The position numbers were made by a program, and so were the translations under genes. The notes beneath the pieces are model-generated. The model saw only the letters and a program-made list of their open reading frames with translations. It was not told the DNA's origin and searched no databases. Of a DNA stretch of 64,000 bases, positions 52,751 through 63,480 are shown piece after piece. Within the stretch, counting starts at the first letter, position 1. The number at the start of each line of letters is the position of its first letter. The stretch comes from Balaenoptera acutorostrata (taxonomy: Eukaryota > Chordata > Mammalia > Artiodactyla > Balaenopteridae): contig NC_080078.1 of NCBI RefSeq assembly GCF_949987535.1, positions 31,206,942-31,270,941 of the forward strand, read 5' to 3'.

Positions 52751-53009
52751 TTAAAATATTTCTTGAAGTGACTAAAGATTCAAAAGGAGGCAGTTGGCAA
52801 GGATGAGATGGAGGACCCCAACATCTGGCATTGAACCTGGTGTCCCTCCATCGCTCTCCACACCTTCCTGTTAAACAGGTGATGTGGAGACATCCTCTCC
52901 TCCTTCTGAGCACTGACTCTTCCCACCCAGCTGTTACCATGGCAACCCCAGTAACAATGCAGAGCGCGGCTACGGAACTCCAACCGGTCCAGCCCCATCC
53001 TCACTTCTG

Positions 53010-53135
53010 TTAGCGTCTGTTTCTTCTCCATGTGTAAAAAGAAGCTCATAATTGCATCTACATTATAGAACTTTTATGGAGACTAAATGAGAAATTCATT
53101 TGAAGATGGATATTAGCTACTGCTGTTATTACTAT
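53010..53135 (+). repeat. MIR 3' part
   Basis: GTTTCTTCTCCATGTGTAAA, AACTTTTATGGAGACTAAAT, GAGAAATTCATTTGAAG. Confidence 0.55.
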
Positions 53136-53152
53136 GAGAAATGAAGGGAGAT

Positions 53153-53535
53153 GCATTCGTCTGCTAGGGCTGCAAAAATAAAATACTACAGACTGCATGG
53201 CTCAAACAACAGACATTTATTTTCTCACAGTTCTGGAGGCTGGAAGTCTAAGATCAAGTTGTTGGCAGGGTTGGTTTCTTCTGAGGCCTCTCTCCTTGAT
53301 TTGCAGATGACTGTCTTCTCCTGTGTCCTCAGTCTTTTCTCTGTACCGTAGGTCCTGTGCCCAAATGTCCTCTGCTTTAAAGGACACCAGTCAGATTGGA
53401 TTAGGCCCACCCTAATGGCCTCACTTTAACTTAATCGTCTCTTTAAAGGCCCAGCCTCCAAGTATATTCTGAGGTTCTGGGGATTAAGGCTTCAGTAAAT
53501 GAATTTGGGGGAGACAAAATTAGCTCATCATAGGG
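53153..53535 (-). mobile_element. MLT1/MST-like MaLR LTR, reverse
   Basis: TGCATTCGTCTGCTAGGGCT, TTCTCACAGTTCTGGAGGCT, GGTTGGTTTCTTCTGAGGCC, GATTGGATTAGGCCCACCCT, CTTTAAAGGCCCAGCCTCCA. The best preserved MaLR LTR in the window. Confidence 0.85.
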
Positions 53536-54214
53536 ACCTTCAGTATATTTATGCTTTGGTTTAATCAAACTTCCTAGTAGCTTAGGAGAAAACAAATGTA
53601 CCTTCCCACTGGCCCTGAACTGAGCTCACCCTGGTAAAATATTTGACCTAAAAGATGTTTTTCAAACCTGCCCTGTTAGCTAACAAAGAGCCAGGCAGAC
53701 CAGAGATGTAGGTGTCCGCCTTGGCTCTGCCCCCAGCTGGCTGCATCATAGCATCTCATTCAAGCATCTTACTCTCTCCCTGGTCCTCATTCAGGAGAAG
53801 CAGATCGTACCACATGGTGCCCAAGATCCCATCTGCTATAATTATCTCTAGATGGTTCCTTAAGACACTGAAAGGATCTGGAAAGGTTCACATACAAAAT
53901 ATGAGTTTGTATACAAAATTTTGTTTGTTCCCCTCTCTGTCTTGGGAAGTTGGTTTCTTGAGTTCTCCATGGCAGTAGGCATGTGGTAGAGGACACTAAA
54001 ACCATGTGAGAAAAACAAACAAACAAAGTCAGGGTATCAAGATTGTGTGAAAACTCATGGAAGTCTATTACTGTGATTCATCCGTCTTGCCTGGCATCAA
54101 GAAGAGGTTGCAGGTCCAGGTTGTTACCAGAAACAAAAGAATCTAACACACAATTGTGTCCACTCGTGAAGCACAGCACATGGTGCAAAGGTTTCCCTTG
54201 TCTTTCTCTTAGCA
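53536..54214. other. Mostly unique sequence
   Basis: A MIR-like head at about 53700-53800 (GCCTTGGCTCTGCCCCCAGC). The remainder is unique. Confidence 0.45.
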
Positions 54215-54431
54215 GATACACACTACTGTATATAAAATAGATAAACAACAAGGACCTGCTGTATAGCACAGGGAACTATAGTCAATATCCTGTAATAACT
54301 TATAATGGAAAAGAATCTGAAAAAGAATATATATATATGCATATGTATACCCGAATCGCTTTGCTGTACACCTGAAACTAATACAACATTGTAAATCAAC
54401 TATACTTTGATTTTTTTTTTTTAAAAAAAAA
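54215..54431 (+). mobile_element. 5'-truncated L1 3' end
   Basis: AATAGATAAACAACAAGGAC, CTGCTGTATAGCACAGGGAA, AATGGAAAAGAATCTGAAAA, TTTGCTGTACACCTGAAACT, GTAAATCAACTATACTTTGA, then a T-run and an A-run. Confidence 0.92.
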
Positions 54432-54600
54432 GGCCTTTCAGTCCCATCAGGATCCACCTCGGGATCCCCTGGGAGTCTATCTCTTCACTACCTTCTGCCT
54501 CTTTCTCCTCTCCTTACCCTCAAGCTCTTGGTCTTTACTATTTTGCTGCCAGGGTCTTGCTCTATCATAAAGGAACTCCTTAAATGCTCAGCTTCTGAGC
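54432..54600 (+). repeat. L2 fragment
   Basis: GGGATCCCCTGGGAGTCTAT, CAAGCTCTTGGTCTTTACTA. Confidence 0.5.
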
Positions 54601-54674
54601 GTGATGTCTGATTCCTTCCTCTGTCGTAAGAAGAGGCTTTAGTCCTTTCACTGTCCTCAGGTGAGAGCAGTCCA

Positions 54675-54735
54675 GTGCAGTGGTTAAAACAGACATTCTG
54701 GAGCCAATCTGATCAGGCTTGAAACTGGTCCATGT
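54675..54735 (+). repeat. MIR head
   Basis: CAGTGCAGTGGTTAAAACAG, ACATTCTGGAGCCAATCTGA, the tRNA-like start of MIR. Confidence 0.65.
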
Positions 54736-55599
54736 TTGCAAGTTATAAACATATATATTGTGGGAGAGTACTCGAAACACTATAATGGGTACACAATCAA
54801 AAGAGTTTGGAGACCCCTGATCTCGAATAAGCAAACAACCCTTTAAAAAAATAATTTGTGGAATAGTACTTTTCAGAACACCTTTTTCTTAATACTGACT
54901 TTCTGAGCCCAATGTAGTTGTCGCTATTTTGCTAATAAAACCTCAGTCTCTTTATTCTGTCTTACTAAAGACTGCCTCCCCACCAAGAATAGAGGGGAAA
55001 TCTCATCCTGTTACTAATAAATTTTTTAAGTCACCAAAACACAAGCATAAAGATTGCATCTGAGAGAGAGAACGGAAGACTGGGATGCTTAACACATAAT
55101 AAATCAGTAAGTATGGCTATCAGACAACCCATTTCTATCTGCCATCTCCTGCACATTAGCTCCCACCCACCTCCAAACCCGGTTTTCAGTGATATACATA
55201 TCATTTTGTTTCACATTCCCTTTATCGTGCATTTTCAGGAAAAAGCTGCATTTTCCTGCAACTGCTGTTTTATTCTAACATCCATGTCTGATTTCAGATA
55301 TTGACTTCCAATTCTTGAGACCAACTGTGTTCACAGAATTCCGTGTAATTTGGATACTTACCTTGGAAATAGCTTTGGGCTATCTTGTTCCAATCTTCTT
55401 GTATCACTTGAGGGGGGGCGGGATTTCCTAAATCCACTTGCCAATACCCAGAATTGTGTAAGCTTGAGTTTCTTCATATAAGTTTGTCCCAAGGCACCTG
55501 CCTCTTATACACCTGCCTTCCTGATACTAAAGGGAATCAGCTGAAAGTAAAGGGGACTGCTCAGGGTGGGGGGGATTGATGGTGAATTCTACCCCTAAA
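54736..55599. other. Unique sequence
   Basis: No repeat recognised; AT-rich; short frames only. Confidence 0.5.
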
Positions 55600-55811
55600 G
55601 GAGAGCTTCTCAGCCTTGGCACTATTGGCATTTGGGGCCAGGTAATCCTTTGTAGGGTCTGCCCTGTGCATTGTGGGATGTGTAACCGCATCCCTCGTCT
55701 CCACCCACAATTTGCCGGTAACATCCCTCCTAGAATCATGACAACAAAAATGTCTCCAGATATTGCCAATGTTCCCCTGGGAGACAAAATCATCCCCAAT
55801 TGAGAATTCCG
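55600..55811 (-). mobile_element. hAT-Charlie-type MITE, reverse
   Basis: AGCTTCTCAGCCTTGGCACT at left, AATTGAGAATTCC at right; internal CTGCCCTGTGCATTGTGGGA and AAAATGTCTCCAGATATTGC. Second copy of the family at 44192-44440. Frames of 75-94 codons here are artefacts. Confidence 0.82.
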
Positions 55812-56373
55812 TCTTAGAAGTAGTCAAGCAAAAGGTGAACACCACCCCAGTTTCCTCAAGTTCAAGTGCTAGATGGGAACTTGAAACAGATTCTAAAGTC
55901 CCTGGACTCTGTAAAAGTCTACAGTGTCATAAAATGGTTTTAAGTTAGTGGTGATGGTGGGGTGAGGTAGGAGGGAGAGGAAAGAGGCAGGAATAGGACA
56001 AGTTTAGAATCCAAGTCAAACAGATTTGGGGTCCCCCAAGGCATCATCTGATATTGTTCCTGTTCCTGTCCCCCGCATCGATCCTGGCGGAGGTTCAGTG
56101 GGATGTTGGAGGAGGAACAAAAGGCTGATTCAGGACTTTGAGATTCATGGCAATGGGTGGCGCCTCCAGAGTGTCGTAAGCACCAGGCGGCTGAGTCTCC
56201 CCCAAGTGGCCCACAGGGACGTTTTGCCCTTTCATTCAAAGGAGGAGGTGCATCTCTTAAGCTTTCCACCCCCTCCACCCCAGGCTCTGTGCTCCAACAT
56301 CTCTGAGTACCAGGAGTCGCTGTTCGCGGGGATGCCCACTCCTGGCATTCCTGAGCTCTCTTTTCTGCTTTAG
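55812..56373. other. Unique sequence with opposed open frames
   Basis: A 115-codon plus frame (56026-56373) ends exactly at the TAG of the candidate acceptor; a 112-codon minus frame overlaps. No recognisable product. Confidence 0.45.
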
Positions 56374-56519
56374 GACAATCAGCTTCCTCTCTGGGCTGCT
56401 GGAGGGACGTCAGGAGACGTGGGAAAGGGGGACAGCCACAGTTTTGCCCCCTCCCTGCCCTTGGATCCCCACAGCTAGCACAATCCTCATGGACATTTCA
56501 CTTTCCAAGGTAAGAGGTT
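56374..56519 (+). other. Exon-like segment (candidate only)
   Basis: Acceptor CTCTCTTTTCTGCTTTAG ends at 56373 and donor CCAAG|GTAAGA begins at 56520. The 146-nt interval is open in two of three frames (one reads TISFLSGLLEGRQETWERG and ends MDISLSK; the other starts QSASSLGCWRDVRRRGKGG). The best pair of splice signals I noticed. No homologue recognised; coding status open. Confidence 0.28.
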
Positions 56520-57224
56520 CAGGCAGACACAACCCATCATTTTCATAGGAAATGACATGCAGTCTAAGAGGCATGGGCCGATTGCAAAGCTATTATAACC
56601 TGCTACTGTCTATATCTCGTATTATTAAATAACCATCTCACTGGAGCCTGGGGATTTGGGGTTTTTTAAGGCCAGCCCCCAGCTCTGATACGACCAAGAT
56701 AATTAGACCTCACCTCAAGGACCTCATTCCGCCTACCTCCCCACAAAGTTAGCAGTTGGGTCTCTTGACGTTCCCGTTAGAACAGCTCTTAGGCTTAGGT
56801 GGGCCATATTTCAACTTAATTGTCCTGCCCACGACAGACTCACTGTCTCGCAGGCTGGAAAGAGAGTGAATTAGAAGTTTCCCATTCTGCCTCAAAGAGT
56901 CAGTGCCCTCCCTTATGCTATGTTTAGCACTTGTGTGGGCACTTGGCTGATGCCAAATACATCTTAGCTTTAATTCCTGTTTTGAGGCGACACTTTCTTC
57001 ACTGAGGGCAAAGCTCAAGGTGGAAGAACTTGCTGAGATATTTATTCCATTGTCTTCCTCACTTCCTGTAGACTGGTAAGGCTTGGTCCATCTGGGAAAG
57101 GAGAGAGCCTTCTCTCAAACGCAGAGGCAGTCCACTTCATTGGAAGCATTGCGTGCAAATAAGGGGATTCCGGCTGGCTGTCCTGCACTTGTGTTTTTCA
57201 TTTCAGCAACATGCACCGCACAGC
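56520..57224. other. Unique sequence
   Basis: No repeat recognised; an 89-codon minus frame at 56749-57018 has no known domain. Confidence 0.5.
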
Positions 57225-57350
57225 CGCTGAGGCCCACGCCCTGTGCTGGGCATGGTGATGAAGCTGTGAAAAAGTCACAGCCCCTGCCCTCAAGGAATTA
57301 CTGAGTTTGATGAGGAAGCAAACTAGTAAGTGGATATTACAATATGACAC
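57225..57350 (-). repeat. L2 end, reverse
   Basis: GCCCTGTGCTGGGCATGGTG, CAGCCCCTGCCCTCAAGGAA. Confidence 0.7.
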
Positions 57351-57439
57351 TGTAATAAAAACAAGAACAATGAAAAACAAGCAGTTCTCAATTTTTGAGC
57401 CTTTGTTATGGGTCCAGCATTGGGCTTAAAAGGAAGGAA

Positions 57440-57700
57440 CAGAGGGCAGGTTCTGGAGTCTGATGCCCCAGTTTCAGTACCATCTTGGACACTGATCGGT
57501 GATGTAAACTTGGAAAAGTCACTTCCTCTCTCCTAGTTTCCAGATGTGGAGTCTTGGACCAGTCATGTAACCTCTCTGAGACTCTTTTTCCTCATCTGTA
57601 GGATGAGAATGGTCCCCACATCCTAGGGCTGTGTTAAGGATTGGATGCAATAACACATATAATCTAATAACTGCTCGATAAAGATTAGCTATCGTTATAT
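57440..57700 (+). repeat. MIR SINE with an internal duplication
   Basis: The MIR core appears twice in decayed form: CTTGGAAAAGTCACTTCCTC near 57509 and CTTGGACCAGTCATGTAACC near 57553, then TTCCTCATCTGTAGGATGAG and AACTGCTCGATAAAGATTAG. Confidence 0.8.
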
Positions 57701-57850
57701 CAATAACTCCATGAGATGGGGCTTCTTATTATTCTCGTTTTATGGATGGAGAAACTGAGGCTCAGATAGGTTATATTACTTGTCCAATATCCCACAACTG
57801 GTAATCCTTGGATTTGAACCCAGGTTTGTAGGAGGCCAAAACCATGCTTT
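57701..57850 (-). repeat. MIR SINE, reverse, facing the previous one
   Basis: TTATGGATGGAGAAACTGAG, GCTCAGATAGGTTATATTAC and GGATTTGAACCCAGGTTTGT. Confidence 0.85.
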
Positions 57851-58261
57851 GGACCTGAGTTCAATAGGAATGAACTAGGGGTTTTTGAGGAGAATAAGGA
57901 TGGGGCATCTGAGGAGAGAGCTGAAGCCTCTACCCTGTGTCCTGCAGCGTGGAGACACGGGGGAAATGGCTCTAGATGCCACAAGAAAAGACAGGAGGGA
58001 ACTGAGAATCTTCCCCTTGTTGTCTTCCTTCCTCTCTGCTCCCTTTTTCTCTCTTACTTCGTATCATCATCATTCTCTGTTCCCACTTCCCCACTTGAAT
58101 GTCCAATTGGCTTCTTAGTTTTGAGATAAGTAAACACAGACTCGGGAGTTCTAACCACCCTTCCCAATCTGCTCTTGCCCCAGCAGTCTCCCATCTCCTA
58201 GCCACTCAAGCCAAACACTCACAAGCCACATTTTTCTCACCAGCAAAACACGGCCACCCCA
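57851..58261. other. Unique sequence
   Basis: No repeat recognised. Opposed 77-codon frames at 57885-58205 have no support. Confidence 0.5.
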
Positions 58262-58815
58262 CTTTTCTTTCTATTGAAATATATTTGACATATAACATTA
58301 TGTAAATTTAAGGTGTACAACCTGTTGATTTGTTACATTTATATATGGCACTATGATCGTCACTGCAGCATTAGCTGACACCTCGATTACATCACATAAT
58401 GATCATTTCTTTTTCTGGTGGGAATAATTAAGATCTAGTCTTTCAGCAAGTTTGATGATTATAATACAATAATCACTATACAGGGCATTAAATCTCCAGG
58501 ACTTATTTATGTACTCATTGCAAGTTTGTATTTTAAACATCACTCCTATGCCCTCACCCCAGGCCCTGGTAACCACTGTTCTGCTCTCTGTTTTTACAAG
58601 TTTAGATTTTTTAGATTCCACATATAAGTGGGATTTGTCTTTCTCTGTCTGACTTATTTCACTGAATGTAATGTCCTCAAGGTCCATCCACGTTGTCGCA
58701 AATGGCAGGTTTTCCTTCTTTCTCATGGCTGAATTATATTCCATTGTATATATACACCACATCTTATTTATTCATTCATCCATTGATGAACACGGAGGTT
58801 GTTTCCATGGCAACC
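58262..58815 (-). mobile_element. L1M 3' end, reverse
   Basis: CTATTGAAATATATTTGACA, GGTGTACAACCTGTTGATTT, CTAGTCTTTCAGCAAGTTTG, TTCACTGAATGTAATGTCCT and GCTGAATTATATTCCATTGT. The 119-codon minus frame is the L1 remnant. Confidence 0.88.
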
Positions 58816-58819
58816 CCAC

Positions 58820-59490
58820 CTTCAAACCAGTGACTGGCGCCTCATTTCCCTCCACCTCCTCTACCCCCATCATCTCTCAGCTGCACGGCTGCTCAGTGAC
58901 CTTCCTGCTTCACTCTTGCCCCTCTCCGTTCTGTTGCTCGCATGATATCAAAGAGCTTTTGAAAACAAAACAGATCTTGTTATTCCCCAATTAGAAAACT
59001 TCTAATGATCTCCATTTACATTTATAGTAAAATCCAAACTCCTTTGCCTTCCCAAACCCAGCCTCATCCTGTCCACTCCTGTGCTCACTCCCTCTGCATC
59101 TGCCACGTGGCCTCCTAGCCGCCCCCCTTTGTGTCCCTTTGCACCATCAGGCCTTTGCATTCAAGTTCCTTTCACCTCAAATGCTCACCCTTCGATTTTT
59201 AGGTGTCTGTTTCCTTATTGTCTTTGAATCTCAGCTCAAGTCACAACCTCTGAGAGGACTTTCCTGACCTCCCAACTCCCTCTGACCCATTCCGCGTCAT
59301 TATTCTTGCACCCATGTATCATCAACTCATGTTTTTCCTGTTTTGTTTCTCCCAACTAGAAAGCAAGTATGTGAAAAGAGAGCCCTCGTCTACTCTGTTT
59401 ATGTTTCCTCAGTACCTTGAACACAATCTGGCATGAAATAGGATCTAGCACCTAAGTGCTCAGTAAATATTTATATCATAAGTACATAAA
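58820..59490 (+). repeat. L2 LINE 3' region
   Basis: AAAATCCAAACTCCTTTGCC, CATCAGGCCTTTGCATTCAA, GAGAGGACTTTCCTGACCTC and GTGCTCAGTAAATATTTATA. Confidence 0.88.
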
Positions 59491-60369
59491 TAAGTTTCTT
59501 CCTCCCTTCCTCCCTCTTGTCTCCCCCTGCCTTACCTAGTTTTTCATCTCTTAAATTCAGTATTCAGAGGAAGGATATAAAAGACATGTAATGTCTCATG
59601 CTTAGTCATTTGTAACCTGTAGGTAAAATCCTAGAACTCTGAAAATGTAATGAAGAAATCTAAATTCTAAAATGTAACACATGGATGGGTCCGCCGAAGG
59701 CTTTAGCTGCTTCAAGAAAATGGCTCCTGTCCCCATGAATATAAATAAAGCAGGGTCGCCCAACAATTACCTTCAGAGAAGCCGCAGCGTCTATAATCAC
59801 CGTCAGCATCTCTGCTCGGGCTCAGATGCACACCCCTAAATCCACTTCATTAGTTTTAATTATCCCCACCCTGAGCAAGCCAAGACTTTAGAGCTATTTT
59901 AGAAATGGAATTAGCAAACTTGGAGATGGGATAACTTTCTGCAAGGTGTTTAGGCTGTAATTGTTCTCATGTTGCATAGAAACAAAAGTACCATTCGCTT
60001 ATCCATTGGCTGAATTTATATTGCATTTTTTGAGGAAGTCTGATGAGTTTCTTCATTTTCTGGATTCATGACTATCAAATCTACCCAGACAGACTCTAGT
60101 TCTGGCTGAACTGTTCCTACTTTCCCCTACTACAGGATGCTAAGTCCAGCCACATTTATCTCTCCCTTTCACAAACACACATACACACACCCCACCACCA
60201 CCACTACCACCATCAGCAAACTACTCCAAAAACTCACCGTCACTCACGCCTACACACACACTCAAACACACACAGACCCCATCACTTGCAGTAACAACGG
60301 CAGAAAGCCACTCCGTGAAACGCACACATATATACATTCACACAAAACGACACAAAGCACATGCCCATT
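59491..60369. other. Repeat-poor sequence, then a CA-rich patch
   Basis: 59600-60130 has no recognised repeat and includes TAGTTTTAATTATCCCCACC and GCTGTAATTGTTCTCATG. 60170-60350 is CA- and CCA-rich low-complexity sequence that gives a spurious Thr/His frame. Confidence 0.5.
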
Positions 60370-61305
60370 CTGAGCACTTTTGACCTCTGTTTATCACCGC
60401 AACACTGCAGCATGAGCCATTATCATCTTGCACTGGGACCTGTAAGAGCCTCCCCTCGGTAGCCGTGTTCCACTCAGCTCCCACCACCTGCTCAGCCGCT
60501 AACATGCTGTCTATACAGGGAGCACTGAATCCCTTCACTGCCACCAAAGCCCTGTAGTGGTCCCTCTTCACGTGCAGATAAAGTCCTCACCACTTCCTAC
60601 AAGCCTCTAACTGATCTGGCCCCTGCCTTCCTTTCTTTTTTTTAAAATTTATTTATTTGTTTATTTCAGGCTGCGTTGGGTCTTCATTGCTGCGTGCGGG
60701 CTTCCTCTAGTTGCAGCGAGCGGGGGCTACTCTTTGTTGCGGTGCGCGGGCTTCTCATTGCGGTGGTTTCTCTTGTTGCGGAGCACGGGCTCTAGGTGCG
60801 CAGGCTTCAGTAGTTGTGGCATGCAGGCTCAGTAGTTGTGGCGCACGGGCTTAGTTGCTTTGTGGCATGTGGGATCTTCCTGGACCAGGGCTCAAACCTG
60901 TGTCTCCTGCATTGGCAGGTGGATTCTTAACCACTGCGCCACCAGGGATGTCCTTGCCTTCCTTTCTGACATCATCTTGTATTACTCATTCTGCTTCAGC
61001 CACTCGTGCCTCACAGATGTTTCTGGCATCCACCACCTCCACTTCTGCCTCAGCACCTCTCTGCCTGCCGTCCCATCAGCCAGAACACACTTACAGCCCA
61101 CATCCACGTGGCTTTCCCCCCTCACTGCAAGCAAGCCTTTGCTCAACTCTGCTGAAAAGCGTTCCCTGATCACTCCATCTGAAATAATCACCCTCAGGGT
61201 CCTTTACCCCTCCCCCTTGATTTGTGTTCCATATCACCACCAGCTCACAACATTGTGTTATCTAAATATTTGCTTATTGGTCATCTCTCTATATTATACC
61301 TAAGA
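60370..61305 (+). repeat. L2 LINE 3' region split by a CHR SINE
   Basis: Left part: TGGTCCCTCTTCACGTGCAG, CTAACTGATCTGGCCCCTGC. Right part from 60968: CTCATTCTGCTTCAGCCACT, AGCGTTCCCTGATCACTCCA, ACAACATTGTGTTATCTAAA. Confidence 0.85.
60637..60954 (-). mobile_element. CHR SINE, longer subtype, nested in L2
   Basis: Flanked by TGCCTTCCTTTCT at 60624-60636 and 60955-60967. Head on minus starts GGACATCCCTGGTGGCGCAG; the B box reads GGTTTGAGCCC, so the CG of GGTTCGAGCCC has decayed. Contains CTTCAGTAGTTGTGGCAT. Confidence 0.95.
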
Positions 61306-61454
61306 ATGTACCAGCAGGAAAAATGGAGTGAGGAAAATAAAACTTGGTTTTAACATCTATAGACATACAGAGGCTATCCTTCTGCAGAAACTTCCACTAA
61401 GTACAGGGAAAATATTGGGGGGAAACCCAGCCAAAAGAAAGTTGTAAAACAGAC

Positions 61455-61520
61455 ACAGACATAGATAGATGATAGATAGGTAGACAGATAGATAGATATG
61501 TACATACATACATACGTAGA
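61455..61520. repeat. GATA/CATA tetranucleotide repeat
   Basis: AGATAGATGATAGATAGG, AGACAGATAGATAGATA and ACATACATACATACG runs. An unclassified unique stretch precedes it from 61306. Confidence 0.9.
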
Positions 61521-61569
61521 AAACATGGATTCATAGAGATATAAACAAACAATATCATAATCAATAATT

Positions 61570-61765
61570 AATGCCAGACCGTCCGCTAAATATATTACAT
61601 TTATTATGTCAAGTCCTTATTGCAATAATTCAACATAAGAATTATTGTCCCCATTTTAGATAGGAGGAAACTGAGGCTCAGAAAGATTAGGAAACTTTCC
61701 AAGGGTGATTTCACTGGGAAGTGACAAAGCCTGCATCTGAACCTGGACTCTCTTCATTTCAAGTA
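61570..61765 (-). repeat. MIR SINE, reverse
   Basis: GTCCCCATTTTAGATAGGAG, GAAACTGAGGCTCAGAAAGA, GCCTGCATCTGAACCTGGAC. Confidence 0.88.
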
Positions 61766-62239
61766 CGTTTGATCAGGCACCGGTGTGATCTACCTGGATC
61801 CATTGACTTCACTGTCTTTCTTATTGAGAGTCTGCCCTTCCTTAGTAGAGAAGCCTAGGAGGAAGACGAAAAGCACTTGTAAAATCGTTTCACCCATCAC
61901 TGACTGCCGGGCGCTCCTTAAACAGAAGGATTTCGTATGTGTTTGCAAATGCCAATCCACTCTAGAGTCTTTTGTTTTTAGGAAAAGGGGGTGCTGGAAT
62001 CCATGAGAACTGAGATGTGATTTCATCGTCATGTTCCTAAGCTCACAGTAATTACGCATATTTAACTCTTCTGGTCTTCCTAGTACTGGTTGCAAAGGAG
62101 TTAAAAAACTTCCAGAAGTTGCCATGCACCATGTTGATTCAGCAGGAAGATTTAGACTCTACGCAAAAACAAAACAAAACAAACAAACGAAAAAACCAAG
62201 AGGCTTACACAGGCATTATGAGTGAAGCTTTGAGGTATG
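61766..62239. other. Unique sequence
   Basis: No repeat recognised apart from an AAAC-rich patch at about 62165-62195. A 111-codon minus frame and a 73-codon plus frame overlap. Confidence 0.5.
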
Positions 62240-62350
62240 CCAGCTAGATTCATTGCCCATATATTTATAAAGTACCTACTATATGCTGGGCACTGAAGGT
62301 ACAGAAATGATAACACCTAGCCTCTATTCTTAAGGACATCAGACGGGATC
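62240..62350 (-). repeat. L2 end, reverse
   Basis: AAAGTACCTACTATATGCTG, GGCACTGAAGGTACAGAAAT. Confidence 0.65.
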
Positions 62351-62489
62351 CCCTCTAGCAGACCCATAGGGGACACAACATCGCTCAACAACCGGGCAAA
62401 GAGATGAGGGGCATCCCTCCATCAGTTAACCCAATGCAAGCTGAACTCACTGAGTTGCCTTATTGGTAGGCTTGGTGGATCAGCATGGG

Positions 62490-62710
62490 CTTGAGACAAA
62501 ACTTGAATCCAGTTCTATTGTTCACCTGCCAGAAGCATAGCCTTCCTCATGCTGGATAACCCCTCTTAAGCTTCAACTTTCCTGTAAATAAAATTGGGAT
62601 GGTGTTGACTACCTGTTCGTGTTGTGGAGAGAATTAAATGAATAATGATACAAAAAGCCCTGCACAGTGTCTGGCTCATTGTAGGCACTCAACACATGGT
62701 AATTATTGAA
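62490..62710 (+). repeat. MIR SINE
   Basis: AACTTGAATCCAGTTCTATT, CTGTAAATAAAATTGGGATG, GTTGTGGAGAGAATTAAATG, TGTAGGCACTCAACACATGG. Confidence 0.85.
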
Positions 62711-62719
62711 AGCAAATTT

Positions 62720-62753
62720 GGAAGGAGAGAAGGAAAGAAGGAAGGAAGGAAGG
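62720..62753 (+). repeat. (GGAA)n-like purine tract
   Basis: GGAAGGAGAGAAGGAAAGAA followed by GGAAGGAAGGAAGG, just after the MIR terminus. Confidence 0.85.
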
Positions 62754-63084
62754 ATTTTATGTCAAGATTCAGGCAGAAAAGTAGAATGACTTCAAAAATG
62801 CTCTGACATGCCTGCTTTGGCTAATACCTCCACTGTAGTGGAGGAAATTAACAAGAAGCCAATTTCAGGAAATCTAGCCAGGACTGAAATGTACTTTTAT
62901 GGGTGATCTCAGAATTTGATTGTACTTTCCATTCAAGAAATGTCCAAACGTCCTTCATCCATTATCCCAATGCCCACATCCCTCTTCATCACCCTTGTCT
63001 GACTCTTGGAGGATTGCACCAAAATACCACAACATCTGTACAACAAATAGCAAAATGCAAGCTTCATTTTGTCAAAGGTAACAA
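62754..63084. other. Unique sequence
   Basis: No repeat recognised. The 107-codon frame 62903-63226 runs into the old L1 and has no support. Confidence 0.45.
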
Positions 63085-63480
63085 TGTCCAACTGTTTAAT
63101 CCAGAAATCCCCCTTCTAGAAAATACTATAAGGAGATATTCTAAAAAACAAAGCTTTGTTTGCAATGTGATTTACAATATAGAGAACAGGAAACGACCCA
63201 ACTGTCCGGTAATAGGGTACTGGTGAAACAAATGTGGGCACATTAATATGATGGACTGTTGTAAGGTCATTAAAAATATGTTTATGAGCATTTTTAATAT
63301 CCTGATGAAATACTTATTCAACAATGACAAGCAAAATAATGAGGATGCAAAACTGTATTACTTTAGTCTCAACTCTGTAGCAGAAAGAAATGAAAATACA
63401 CTAGAGGAAATATGCTGGAGTGGCCGACCCTTTGTGTTGTGTTTAAGAATGATGTTTTGTTTTGTTTTGTAATATAGTTC
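63085..63480 (+). repeat. Old L1 (L1ME/HAL1-like) ORF2 end and 3' UTR
   Basis: TTTAATCCAGAAATCCCCCT, ACCCAACTGTCCGGTAATAG, GGTACTGGTGAAACAAATGT, GTAAGGTCATTAAAAATATG, GGATGCAAAACTGTATTACT. Strongly diverged. Confidence 0.7.

Larger units (their letters stand above)
52110..52790 (+). repeat. L2 end interrupted by L1
   Basis: AGCTCCATGAGGGCAAGGCT, GAGCCCAGCTTGGTGCTTGG and TACATAGGAGGAACTTAAAA are the L2 terminus; it resumes after the L1 at 52751. Confidence 0.75.
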
